Below are positions 38,721-50,004 of a DNA stretch of 64,000 nt, piece after piece. The notes below the pieces were generated by a model. That model did not search any database and was not told the origin of the DNA. It saw nothing but the letters and a program-made list of their open reading frames with translations. The stretch is taken from contig NC_052669.1 in NCBI RefSeq assembly GCF_016802725.1, forward strand, positions 9,571,770 to 9,635,769, given 5' to 3'. A program made the translations under genes and the position numbers. Numbering within the stretch: position 1 is the stretch's first letter; every line of letters starts with the position of its first letter. The DNA comes from Solenopsis invicta. Its lineage: Eukaryota > Arthropoda > Insecta > Hymenoptera > Formicidae.

Positions 38721-39175
38721 AGTATAAAACATTAATATCTAATTGAAATTAATATATTCCATTTAACAATCATTGTTTTATGTATAAATAAAAACCTATT
38801 CGAAACACTAATAATTTTGCTTAAACATTTAATTTAATCTTCTTTAAATTTTGATAATAACAGTATTAAAAAATTCGGATTCTTTAAGTTATTGTCATTA
38901 GAAAGTATTACTATTTTCTATCTGATATCTTTTCCTCTCAACTCATGAAAATTATTGTTAAATAATAAGAATATATATCTTTTGATAAAATTATACAAAA
39001 TTCTTCATGTAAACAAGTTATATTTGTTTAACTATATAATTTCATTTCAATATTTATCATTTTGAAAATAAAGATGTTCTCAAAACAAGAAAATTCCTTT
39101 TTTCTGTGAAGAAAGACATTTTTTAATGATTTTTTAAAGAACTTTAGATTGAAATCTTTTGCTTCATCTTAATAA

Positions 39176-39424
39176 CATATACAGAAAAAAAAACAGTTTA
39201 GCTGAAATATCTAAAAATTTAAAGATACAAATCTGAACCATCTAACCATCAAAATAAATACGATTCTTAAAAATAAATGCTGCAAAAAGATTTGACGTTC
39301 TAACAATCAGTTCAAAAGTATCCTACATATTATAATAAATTTCAGGGTTCAATAACATTATTTTCAGATCTGCGTCTAGAGCTAAATTTTTAAATACTTG
39401 AGTAGAATCGTTTTTCTCTATACA
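39176..39424. mobile_element. CACGG-type TIR element, diverged full-length copy
   Basis: The left arm reads GTTTAGCTGAAATATCTAAA and then ACAAATCTGAACCATC. The right arm reads TTTTCAGATCTGCGTC and AGCTAAATTTTTAAATACTT, in the family's order and spacing. Termini are degraded to a TATA(C/G)AGA form. About 249 bp. Confidence 0.65.
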
Positions 39425-41375
39425 AATAAAAAACAGAATAAAGAAATAAAAATGTCTGTTGATTTCAAAATATTTTTATGAAACTAACGCGCATATCGTT
39501 AATAATGTTATCACTTGACGATCAAAATTTTTATGAAAAAGATGATTCATGAAACCTTGAAGAGTACTATAACATATGAAAAGTCAACGAGAGCACTAAT
39601 AATGATCGACTATAATGATCGAAATTATATTTACGCTGCAATATTTTTTTCCACGTAGAACGAACAGTCATTATAGAATCGTTAATAAATAATAGCTATC
39701 TATTTGACAGATAATTGCATTCAATTTTGACGCGCGACTCTCGCAAGATAGCTTATGGCTATCTCAGTATCACAATCATCTCACTCGATGTCATAGAAGT
39801 GTGTAGGAAAACCTTACCCTGCGATATATTTCCGTCCAACTTAATAATTTAATGCGTGTAAAACACATTTTTACCACACTCACCCAAGTTCACTTGCGTA
39901 CATTTTCGACTCATCAGGAGAGCACAATGTTTTTCTTAGCTGAACGAGCCCTCTCATAACGGTCGTTGAGTTTCCCAAGCGGAAAAATCAACACGGCCAG
40001 TTGATTTCATTCCGAATTATGAGAATCGAGTCAGCGATCCTGATTATTTCCTTTCGCGGCATGCACCGCCGCACGAGCTTCGCGGGCTTATAGAATAGAT
40101 AGACAGTATTGTGGCGCGATAGAGAAGCTATCGTATAAGATAGTAGAACAATTATATAGTAATATAGCTACTATAGTTTAAAGTGTAAACTTAAATGTAA
40201 AAGAAAACATGTGGAGTTTTTTTATACACCAAGACAGAAGTAGAATATAAGTCGAATCATATTTGTCGACATTTAGAATCAATCGAGGGTTATTATTGCG
40301 AAAGATTTATTTAATTAATTAATTAATATTTCATCGCGAATAAATAAATTTAATAATATTATTATCAAGTTTTAATAAGTAAGCAGGTGATCAAAAGTTA
40401 CGTAAGTGATAAGTGAGGTGTGCCGACAACACCCCAAAGCAATGTTATTATTATTGTTATATTTTTCACATTCGTATATTTAAATTTACATTACTTAAAC
40501 CCTTGAGAGATAGAGGAGAATGTAAAAAAATAAATAAAAATATCTTTCTTGACCAGAAGAATAAAGTTTCTAATCCTACATTTCTTCGTTGCCTGCGATG
40601 CTGTGCCACCCCACTTACCAACTTAAAGATAAAATAACAATTAAGATTAATCTAATCTAATTTTCTTCGAAAACTTTAGAATTTTTCTAAAACTTTTTCT
40701 CCATTTGAAATACTCAAGGATCGAAGAATCGAGAATTAATTAAAATAACGCGCGTCGCTGAGGGACTACGACGATTCGGCATATTTGAACACGTACGATT
40801 ACCCGCGAAACAGTGTCGCCGTTCCACTCGATCTGCAAAGAACGGACCGCGGGTACTTATGGTCGCTACGTGGAAAAGTGGTGAGACAGGACGAAGGGGA
40901 AATCGGTTGCACGTTACACTTTCAGAGCGTTTTTGCCAATGGTTGAGAGGAGCCAATGAAGTTCTCTTTCGTTCGGTCTTTATGGAACCATCTCCGTTTC
41001 TACACGGACAAGAAGTATAAACCGCCGCCGTCGCGCTGCTACTAACGCCGAACACACCAAGCGACAGTTTTTTTCCTTTTAATCCTCTCCTCTCCTATCC
41101 TTTATATCTAGCGAATTCATAAGACAATCCCGTTAAATGACCAATCGAAGCATATAACATTACAATGCAGTTTTCGAGCGAAAGCTTGTATACTGAAAGA
41201 AATACCGTAAAAATTCCACAATAATCGCAATATCATTCTTTCAACGTCTACCAATGGAATCGTAAAATAATAAGAAGACTCGTCAACTGTATAATGAAAG
41301 GAGAAATTTTAGAAGTCTATCATTTATTACTAGCTAAATAAAACTTTAATTAATGAGATTTTAGTCCTTTTAATA

Positions 41376-41628
41376 CACTACTGAGAACGATTTTGATAAA
41401 ATATTTAAAAATTTAACTAGGTACAGATCTGAGAATAATTTTGTTGGATCACCAAAATAATTATAAAGAAAGTTCAAGTATTCTTATGCGGCAAAAAAAT
41501 TTTGACATTCTAACGGCCAGCTTGACCATCTTACATAAATAAATTATTTTAATATCTAACAAAATTATTTAGAACTGTATCCAGCTAAATTTTTAGATTT
41601 ATTAGCAAAACATTTCTTTTCGCGTAGA
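41376..41628. mobile_element. CACGG-type TIR element, diverged full-length copy
   Basis: The left arm holds AACGATTTTGATAAAATATT and GTACAGATCTGAGAATAA. The right arm holds ACTGTATCCAGCTAAATTTT and CAAAACATTTCTTTTCGCG. Order and length match the intact copies, while the end motifs are partly lost. Confidence 0.65.
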
Positions 41629-41727
41629 AATAATTTTTAGATGAAAAACGTATGCAGTTTTTTTTCTCATATGCGTTTTGTTTCTTTATATTATCTTTAC
41701 ATTATGCATTTTTTATATTTAGAAATT

Positions 41728-41835
41728 ATTTTTGCGCGGAAAGAATAGTTTGGCTAATAAATAATTTAGCAAGATACTAAATAATTTTGTTAGGCATTAA
41801 AATAATTACGTAAGATAGTCATGTTGGTCGCTAGA
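41728..41835. mobile_element. CACGG-type TIR element, left half only
   Basis: GCGCGGAAAGAATAGTTTGG is followed by AAATAATTTTGTTAGGCATT and AAAATAATTACGTAAGATAG, matching the left half. No right arm follows before the AT-rich sequence at 41.85 kb. It lies about 100 bases from the previous copy. Confidence 0.55.
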
Positions 41836-42180
41836 TTTTTATTTCTTTACATTATAAAGTATCACAAAATATTTTTAGTTATACAATTTATATCTAAAAA
41901 AATCTTTCTCGTACGAGAAATTTTTTTTTAATATGAAAATAATATAAACTAGCACGCGAGACAAAGTATAGAAAAGATAAATTAACTTTATTTGGCTGCG
42001 AGGGCGTAGGACACGTAAATCCATGTCACCGAAAGTATAAAAATTGTCGGCTTTCTTGCCTCGAATGTTCCAAACAGAGAAAAAAAGAAGCAGCGTTGAA
42101 GCCAAAGTGAAAGGGGGAGGTGGCGATGTGCGCATCGATGCATTCCAAAAAAGGGAACGTAGAGAACGTTCAGATATCGA

Positions 42181-42880
42181 TGGAGGGTATTATCATAAAC
42201 ACGTGAGAAACCCGAATTGACTTCCAGATCGCGGCGGTGATTTACCCCGACGGGGAAATAATTAGTCACGGCCCCGTGGGCTCCCCGCATATACGCCGCA
42301 ATTATTTTTATAATCAGCTGTCGTCGCGCTTTCCCGGTAATCTATTCGCGTCGAATGCGGATCATTCGCGCGCGCGCGCGCGCGGGCGCATCATGCGGGA
42401 TTAATTATTGAGGGAAAATGTAGTGGGACACGCGGACAACAAAGAGGTCCCGCGAAGAGGTGCCAGTCGCGCATACGGGACATATAATATACATAATTAA
42501 ACAGGTTAATTGCCGGGGCAATTATATGTTTGCGCGCGCGATATTAATTTTGCCCGGCTATTAATTTACTGACCGACATCGCGCAGGAAAATCTATTCCG
42601 CGCACGCCACCGAACGAAAGTCGTCGGATTGGATGGTGACCCGAGTGGCGGCAAGTGGTAATCGATCCGCGGCAAAAAACCGCTCGATGGCCCGATAATT
42701 ATTGGTAACAACGTACGATGTGGTTCGTTAAATCGCGGAACGGACTCTCGAGAGTTTCCTTCTGATTATGGCGAATCACGTGGGCACGCGATAAATTATC
42801 TACCGGCGGATTTGCACACCTGCATCACGATTCGAGTTTTAACCGTCGGTCGCGTTACGATTTAATAAGATAGCAATTAA
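42181..42880. promoter_or_regulatory. Repeat-free, mixed-composition stretch with palindromic homeodomain site
   Basis: Between TIR elements and the (TA)n tract lies about 700 bases of balanced composition with TAATTGCCGGGGCAATTA (42507-42524), an inverted pair of TAATTGCC half-sites. Several more TTAATT/ATTAAT words follow. This texture fits a conserved non-coding element; conservation cannot be tested here. Confidence 0.25.
42367..42384. repeat. (CG)n tract
   Basis: Nine CG units without interruption, unusual outside a promoter and consistent with little CpG loss in this genome. Confidence 0.85.
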
Positions 42881-42957
42881 ATAATTTACGTAAATCTACA
42901 ATTTGCGGCAAATACACGTGATAAAAACTTGCAATATTATTTTTTACGAGCAAGATG

Positions 42958-42960
<3 letters not shown>

Positions 42961-43015
<55 letters not shown>
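42961..43015. repeat. (TA)n microsatellite
   Basis: About 27 TA units; likely length-polymorphic and prone to assembly error. Confidence 0.9.
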
Positions 43016-43018
<3 letters not shown>

Positions 43019-43104
43019 AATTAGGCAAAACATTGAACGGGCTTTATTGAAGCTGGTTTCGAAAATATACGGATAATTACGCATTTCATATTTTTTGTAT
43101 TATG

Positions 43105-43260
43105 CACAGAGAAAAAATTACTAAATGTAAATATATATTCATTTGGTACAAAAACCTTAAATTTAATTATCATTTTTTCTTATAGAATAAATATTTATGT
43201 ATTTCATTAGTACTATTCGAATATAATTTATTAAAGTTTAGAAATTTGTTTTCTCTCAAA
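43105..43260. mobile_element. Possible TIR element with CACAGAGAAAAAA/TTTTCTCTC ends
   Basis: The left CACAGAGAAAAAATTAC and the right GAAATTTGTTTTCTCTCAAA form an inverted pair around an AT-rich interior. The match is short and purine-run biased, so this could be chance in low-complexity DNA. Confidence 0.35.
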
Positions 43261-44892
43261 TGCGCGTAGGCAAATTTATTGTATATCACTCTTGGAAAAA
43301 TTATGCAATTTTTATTACATGTTTAAGTAAGATTAAAGAGGACAAGTTATAATCAAGAATACGTTTTCATCGTGCACACAATCTTTAGCGTCTCGATCAT
43401 ATCAGCTATCCCACAACATGCAATTCGATAAAAAAAATGTATATTAGCAAAGAGGATGACGTACAGAAAACTGCACTGATAAATAAAGAGCAGCAGACAG
43501 GGAGAATAATACAAGTAAATCACACCTGTGCAAAAATTGAGGCTATTTACATGCATCAGGTGACTAATTGTTACAAATTATAATCGAACCTAGATCTTAA
43601 TCACATGTTAATGGATGTCGAGTCGTCAACGCTTTACCTAATTGCCGTCGTTAATAATCAACGGCCACGTTAGGTAGCTATGAAATGATTATCATTGCAT
43701 GTCTAATAATGAGAATAAAATAGCTGTCGTGCGGAATTTTGTGATTGTACCGAATTTATATCGAATTTAACTCGCCGACGACTCTTTCCATTCGGAGAAA
43801 AGTTTCGGGAGAACTTCCTCAATTCTTTTCATCCAATATATCATTTGTTTGCGTAAAACGAAGTTAATCCGCACGAAAGTTACACGAGGATGACAATCGT
43901 GAATATGTAATTGCGAATCGTAAGTACTCTATTCCGCGATTTCACGGCTCGCGAGTGGTGCAATTGAGAAGAACGATAAAATCGTGTATAGCACATAATG
44001 ATATCGCTCGCGGCGCCGAAGGTAATTCGCTATCAACCAGCCGAGCTGTGCGTTGTCAAAAACAAGCTACATTCACACATGATTGTGCATTACGTCCCGC
44101 CCCATTAGCGTTATTACACGTTCCGGATCCGAGAAAAATGCGTTTATATCATCGCCATCAGAGGAATGCGCGCCTGTATTTATCCTAACGTTACAAGTAC
44201 AGACTACTTCGCCATTTTCAACGCGAGAATCCGAAAAGCAAAATTTTTCTTCCCTGTACCTCGGTATTGTAGAATGACACTCGATTATCGTCATCGCGAT
44301 AATTGCCATTTATTATCCTCGCGAAGGGAAACCTTCAAAAATCTAAAAATTATCGTTAACGTTAATGACGCTTTATTGCCGTTTTTACACGTCGTTTTTA
44401 GATCGCTCGACAGTGCAGGCTCGGCGTTTTTTACGCGCAAATCATTTTCACAGGTTGACACGCCGGTTTGCCTTCTTGTCGATTTAGTCGCGGCACGGGA
44501 CCGTCGGTATTTCTTACGCGCTATCTACGGCGTTCGCAAGAAAATATACGAAGCAAATCGAAAGATTAACGCGATAATTCATTACGGTCGTAACTCGCTA
44601 GCTGGATCCGAGGGGAGGGCAACGAGGAGGGAAACGAGGCAAATCAGTGTAAAACGAAGTAAATGAGTTGGAGGGCGAGCCTGATGTTAAATTTTCTTAA
44701 CTTATTTCGATTTAACCTTCGGAAACTACCATTTTCAGGAAGTTACCTCGGAGTTACTCGGTAGTTACTCTCATCCTGTGCCATTAAACTTTCTTTGATT
44801 ATAAACCTGATTGTCCTTAACCCTTTCAACCCCAAATTAATTCTATTTGAAAAAATTTGTTTCGCTATATATTTATTATTCTTAATAGTGCA

Positions 44893-45116
44893 CACTGAGA
44901 AAAAAAATTGTTAAAAAAGACTAAAATCGACTTAATCCGATACGACTTAACGTTGAATTGATTCCACAGTTATTTAGGTTGTACAAGAAAAAGGTACACG
45001 GTTCATTCACGTCAACCATTCAAATTTTTTAACCAAAACTTAATTAATCCAACTCTATATTTAGTTATGCGTATCGGACTAAATATTTTAGTTTTTCAAT
45101 AAATGTTTTCTCAGTG
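44893..45116. mobile_element. CACTGAG-type TIR element (224 bp)
   Basis: It starts CACTGAGAAAAAAAATTG and ends AATGTTTTCTCAGTG, an inverted terminal pair. CA lies directly outside both ends. Sub-terminal GACTAAAAT and ATTTTAGT words also pair. It is non-coding and shares end motifs with 46464-46596. Confidence 0.7.
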
Positions 45117-46463
45117 CAGAGCTAATGCCACATTTTTTTCATAATTGTCCTATTAACTGTTTTGCAGAAATCAATATGTTGTTGTTGTTCAAATAGCGAT
45201 TAGTTTGACGTCTGGATATGGATCTGAAGATTACCGCCTCAGGGCAAAACGGGTGCGAAAGGGTTAAATGCCAATCCCTCGCTCGCCGTCGGTATAGTAC
45301 AAAAGTTCTGCAGCCTCAAGTATCAAACGTTTAAAATTAAAATTCGAATTCATCCGAATAAGAGCTGCGTTTTTATTTATTAAACCATAAATAACACACA
45401 TGTGTGTGTTACGCGTCTGCGTCATTATAATTATTAAAAATTATAAAAAATGACTAATCATTAAATTAGTAAAAAAAAAATTGCCGGTATGAATTTACTT
45501 GATATGAATTTTGTAACGATAAGAAAATATTGAAAAAGTATTGAAAAAAATTGCAGTTTAATATATCGCGTGCACATATAATTGTGAATGCTCGCTCTCG
45601 TTCCAAGCAAATGATACGTGAAAACGTAACCGGTGCAACGCGATTACGATAATTCTCCTTTGAAACATCAAGTTCATTGCCACCGTGCGATTAACCAGGT
45701 ATTAATCTTCATCTACGAGCATCTCTTACGACGTTATTATTGTACCGGCTATGAGTATAATCAACGGCCGCAAAAAAGAAAGAAGTTGCTCCAGGTTTTT
45801 ATGCTTCATGACAGTATCAAAGACGGGAATTTATCATATCGGATAATTGACCATTCGGATAATATATTTATCTCGTTTTGAAACGAATACGCAAAATATC
45901 ACGTCATTAACCAATTATCCCTTTAAATTATTATTAAAATTACAAAAAAAAAACGTTACTAAACATTATTAAAATCGTATCGTCATACGAAGCTAATTTA
46001 TCACGCAAATATCAATTGATTTCATGAGCGGTGCCTTAATTGCATTCTTTGTTATGCACAATATTCTTTTTTTTTTATCTTTTTTCTAACGATTTAATAG
46101 AACACGAAGTGTCAGCGCGCAAACGTCATTACTTAGTTACGAGGACAAAACCCGTAAGATGAATAATAATGATGTAATAAACAATTGATCAAACTAGACA
46201 ATCAGTACCACTTGCGTTATTGTAATAAAAACAATTATTTTAAAATCATGATTTTTGTTAAATATTACCATATCTAAGTTTTTTTAATTTATACTAGTCA
46301 ATAAAACTGTAAAATTCATAAAAATTTGCGCGCAATTGCATTAAAAAAAAAACTATTTCTTTTAAACTTGAACAATACACATCGAAACAATTTCCTACTC
46401 GTTAAGGAAAAATTGCGCAAACTATTTGTCCTGTCTATCATACATTCGTTCTGATACACGATA

Positions 46464-46596
46464 CACTGAGAAAAAACAGTTGTCACCTTGACTAAATTTC
46501 AGTTCAAGTATTTTTAGTCAAACACATTAACACTTGAACTGAAAAAAATTGAATCGAGTTGAAAAATTTAGTCAATATTAACTTTTTTTCCCAGTG
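46464..46596. mobile_element. CACTGAG-type TIR element, TA flanked (133 bp)
   Basis: It starts CACTGAGAAAAAACAGTTG and ends CTTTTTTTCCCAGTG, with TA outside both ends (46462-46463, 46597-46598). TGACTAAATTTCAGTTCAAG pairs with CTTGAACTGAAA and AAATTTAGTCAA on the other side, so most of it is palindromic. Confidence 0.75.
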
Positions 46597-47849
46597 TATA
46601 TTTTTGTGCCAAACATCAAGCGTACGAGGCAGCAGCTGTGATTTAAACGTTGTACGTGCGAGATCTCAGAAACTTAACTCGCGAAAATTGATATACAACC
46701 CACTTGAAATTTTTAGGATCAAAAGAATTTTGGTTTACATCCCGAAGGCGAGAGTGTCGGTGTATTTTGTTTCATCGTATGTCACAAGAAACATCGCGTC
46801 GTTCATGAACGCACGATTGGTAATGGACCGGTCAGAAAACGAGATCAAAAACACCGACGACAATATCAAAGCGAAGTATTCTTTTGTTATCGTGACATGT
46901 CGAATTCGCGAAAAAAATTTTACTAACACCAGTTTTAACAGCTTCATCATTTCGGTCTCTAAAAAAACTTAACAATGATTTGACATTATACAAATAGAAT
47001 CCAGCGTTAGTTGCAAGTTTACAATTTTTAACGCGAAAAACATTTATAAATCTAGATCAGAACTAATCGCGATATAGAATATATCTGTCGTCAAATTCTA
47101 AAAAAAAAAAAGATTAATTCGTGAGTGCAAAAATTTATTATCGTTGTACTTAGAAATGTCTCGCAATTAAGTTTGTTTCTAAACTCCTACTAAAATAGAA
47201 ATGGACAATTGATTGCATCAAGAAATCTATCAATAAAGAATTTGACTCTTCAATTTTTTTAATATCGCAATTCCGATTCGCGAACGACGAATCTTAAGAT
47301 TTCAAAATCGAAACCTTCCATGTCACGTATCTCCGATTCCAAGCGCTAATCGTATATCGTTCACGAAATAATTAAGATCTCCGGAACGAAATTTCATGTC
47401 TTAACGTGCGCATGTTAAGCGTTACATAAAGTTCTCGTTTCGCGTGGAGAGACGTCGTACGACATTGTGTTTATATTTGGCGAGCAGAACAAGGCGTGCA
47501 AACGACTGTGCGTTTAAACACGTCAAATTTAGGCCTAAATGACGCCGGGCCTCGCTCGGGCTTTCGCGATTTTCGAGCGGGCAAAGCACGACGAGCGTAC
47601 AAAAAGTAAGGTTGCCGGGTCTCCGGAATTTCCAGGAAAATTCCGAAATGCGTCGGCTTATCCCGTGCCTAGTAATTGAACATTTCTGTTCCGGGAATGC
47701 ATCATTTTAACGAAATCGCAACCTGATCTTTTAACCACTCTTCTCACCATTTCAACCGTCAATATTTTACATTAAGGATTTACACGATGTATCTAAATAA
47801 ATTGTGTGCACTGTGATGATTTTTATGATGACATTTTAAACTGAATAAC

Positions 47850-48062
47850 TTTTTTTAAGATAGGAGGACGAGTCAAAACTAGATACTTGTTCAGTTCTCT
47901 TGAAAGTTTTGTTTTTCTAAATAATCAGAGACATTAAAGAAGAAACTATGTTTTAGAAGTTTTTCCTGCTTAATTAGAAACATTTTATTCAGAAAAGTAT
48001 TCTGATTATTTAGGACTAACAGCAATCTAGTTTTCGCTCGACCTTCTATTTAAAAAAAAAAA
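47850..48062. mobile_element. Foldback element next to the MYPWY exon
   Basis: Left TTTTTTTAAGATAGGAGGAC and CAAAACTAGAT pair with the right arm, whose reverse complement reads TTTAAATAGAAGGTCGAGCG and AAAACTAGATTGCTGTT. CTAAATAATCAGA also occurs inverted on both sides. The element lies about 215 bases downstream of the splice donor, so it is intronic if the gene model holds. Confidence 0.6.
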
Positions 48063-48271
48063 AGAGAAAAAAAAAGTTACTCGAGTTTAAAACGTTATTA
48101 TAAAAAATGATGACAGCGTATGACGATTCATGCGGCGACTGACACAATATTAACTGAAATCCATTAACTGAAGTCCATTGAACTGCACAATTGCGGAATG
48201 TCAACGTTTCGGAAATGTCGGTATTAGATCTTACAGAATCTTATAGAAAAGAAAGGAGACGAAAATGCGTC

Positions 48272-48280
48272 ACTCACCTT
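48272..48280 (-). other. Splice donor of the MYPWY exon
   Basis: The minus strand reads AAG|GTGAGT, a near-perfect U1 consensus. Exon base 48278 is the last coding base and GT occupies 48277-48276. Reading through adds 17 residues of unrelated intronic sequence before a stop. A matching acceptor would be downstream at lower coordinates; I could not locate it with confidence. Confidence 0.75.
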
Positions 48281-48454
48281 GCTCTGGACATAGTCGAGGG
48301 CGAGCATGCAGTCGGAATATCCGCTCTCAGTCTTAATCGTGGTGCCACCCTGGCCGGGCCCGGTCGAGCAGAATCCGGAGCCGACGACGCCGACCGGGCC
48401 GCCGAGGCCAGCCGCCGCCGCGGCCGCGACGCTGTCGCGGTACCAGGGATACAT
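48278..48454 (-). CDS. First coding exon (59 codons) of an unidentified, probably nuclear regulatory protein
   Basis: The minus strand reads an ATG at 48454-48452 and 59 codons to AAG, where a strong donor (AAG|GTGAGT) follows, so the exon ends in phase 0. An in-frame TGA lies a few codons upstream of the ATG, which supports this start. The peptide opens MYPWYRDSV, then has six alanines (residues 10-15), a Gly/Pro/Val-rich linker (about 16-37), the sumoylation-type motif I40-K41-T42-E43, and a more complex end (SGYSDCMLALDYVQSK). Third codon positions are mostly G or C, unlike flanking DNA. Alanine runs plus a psi-K-x-E motif are common in transcription-factor N-termini, so a nuclear role is inferred; no DNA-binding domain is encoded here. 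I do not recognise the family. The rest should lie at lower coordinates. An alternative first exon of a multi-promoter gene is equally possible. Confidence 0.72.
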
Positions 48455-48589
48455 TGAACGGCCCGCCGGGTATCACTCCGTTTCTTCCTCCTTCAACTCT
48501 TCTCTCTTCCGCGCTCTCTTGGCTCGTCCTGCGAGTTCCAAGCGAATATTAGTCACTCTCGTTCACACGTCACGTTCCTTCACGCGCTC

Positions 48590-48622
48590 GCTCTCTCTCT
48601 CTCTCTCTCGCTCTCTCTCTCC
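48590..48622. repeat. (CT)n/(GA)n microsatellite in the putative 5' UTR
   Basis: Two near-pure CT runs are separated by a CG. On the gene's sense strand they read GAGAGA, a potential GAGA-factor platform about 140 bases upstream of the start codon. Confidence 0.8.
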
Positions 48623-49503
48623 TTTGGTTTTTCTCTCTTCCGTTTATTCGCTCGCGATACGGACACGACACGCGGTGCGCGACACACACCTCCCGCCGAT
48701 GGTATCACTGCACCGCGGGGATCGCGCGGTATCGCCGCGGCACGACGACGATGCCGCGCTCGCGCACAACGACAACGTTCCGCTTTACGTCCGGCGCGAG
48801 AGAGAACTTGGGCCACGGTGGGCCGTCGTCGACGTAGTCTTCGCTCGCACGTCGATCACTCGCGTTCACGAGTTATACGTGCGCGAGATGGGACGTTTCG
48901 GAGACGCGCACTCCCGGTGAATCGTTACGGAAATCGCGTGCTGCCGCGCGTGCTGCCTCCTTCTCCTTCGGTCATCGAACGACGTCGCCGCCGGCGCCGT
49001 CGCCAGCCGTGCGGGGCGTCTTCGCCGGGCGGCGCGATATCGAGACGTAAACACAGCACGCCGAGCCGTACGCCGCCGGTACGACCTTGCGCCGAGATTG
49101 AACTGACGCTGCGTCCGTCTGTCTCCCTGGTCGACTAACTGTTTACCTTTTTCGACGCTTCCGCGTAGAGCGTCGCTCGGCGAGAGATCGCCGTCGCGAG
49201 GGAAGAGTTTAGAAATTACGCGACGGCAATCTCGTGTGCCCGGCTGTCTCGAGAACGAGAGACGAACGCGACGACGAGGGGAGGAGGGAGGGGGGAAAGG
49301 GAAAGGGGGCCACGGGGCCCGCGCGCACGCGGGCGCGCGTCGCGCACCCACTCGCGACGCCCGTTTGTCGCGAACCGTTGAAATCGAGCTCTCCTCTTCA
49401 CCGTTCCTCCTGCCACCGCGACTTTGCACGTTTCGCGACGCGCGGCCAACTTCACACCACTTTTTCTCACAACGAGAGAGAAACTCGCGCGCTGTCGATC
49501 AAC

Positions 49504-49529
49504 GATGACGACGACGACGACGACGACGG
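49504..49529. repeat. (GAC)n/(GTC)n trinucleotide microsatellite
   Basis: Eight or so consecutive ACG/GAC units within the CpG block. It makes acidic or threonine runs in translated frames, which inflates spurious open frames. Confidence 0.8.
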
Positions 49530-49973
49530 CGGTGGCGACGACGCGACGGCGTACCGCCATTCACGTGTCATTCTCCGCTCCTCCTCCTCCTCCTCGCCTC
49601 CCGCGTCCCGTTCTCTGGCACCAACGTTCTCCGGCGTCGCGGACGATCGGATCTATCGCACGGTGACCGCCACCACTTCCCGTAGGCAACGCGTCGCGCC
49701 AAGGTCCATAATATTGCAACGAAACGAGAGACTCGCTCGAGCGGGAACGCGCCGCCTAATGCCGGCGAGCGCGGCGGCCACGATCCAAAATCCGCGTCAC
49801 GAGAATCCAAGCCCGGGCGGCTCGCGCCATCGTCGGGTGCAACGTCGGCGACGGGGTTTAACGTTGACGTCGAAAGGGAGGCTCGTCCAGGAGCACACGT
49901 CGAATCGACGCGATGCGAAAAATGGCCTCCTTTATCGCACACCGCTCTATTTCTCCCCTCCTTCACCCCGTCG

Positions 49974-50004
49974 CTCTCTCTCTCTCTCTCTATCTCTATC
50001 TCTC
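49974..50004. repeat. (CT)n/(CTAT) microsatellite
   Basis: Near-pure CTCTCT run followed by interrupted TATCTC units, at the distal end of the CpG block. Confidence 0.75.

Larger units (their letters stand above)
38041..42180. other. AT-rich with TIR elements, no gene recognised
   Basis: A short balanced patch at 38200-38560 and another at 40710-41060 have frames on one or both strands without recognisable domains. TTTAATTAATTAATTAATA near 40310 is a TAATTA run. Confidence 0.5.
43016..48062. other. AT-rich with TIR elements, no gene recognised
   Basis: The 166-codon plus frame at 44166-44666 is the longest here and shows no domain or codon bias. If the MYPWY gene model is right, this stretch is its first intron. 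Confidence 0.5.

Noticed and set aside
42961..43015. (TA)n as a transposon terminus or origin
   Set aside because: Pure microsatellite; no inverted partner.
44166..44666. 166-codon plus-strand open frame
   Set aside because: No domain, no splice context, no codon bias, and overlapping short frames in other phases.
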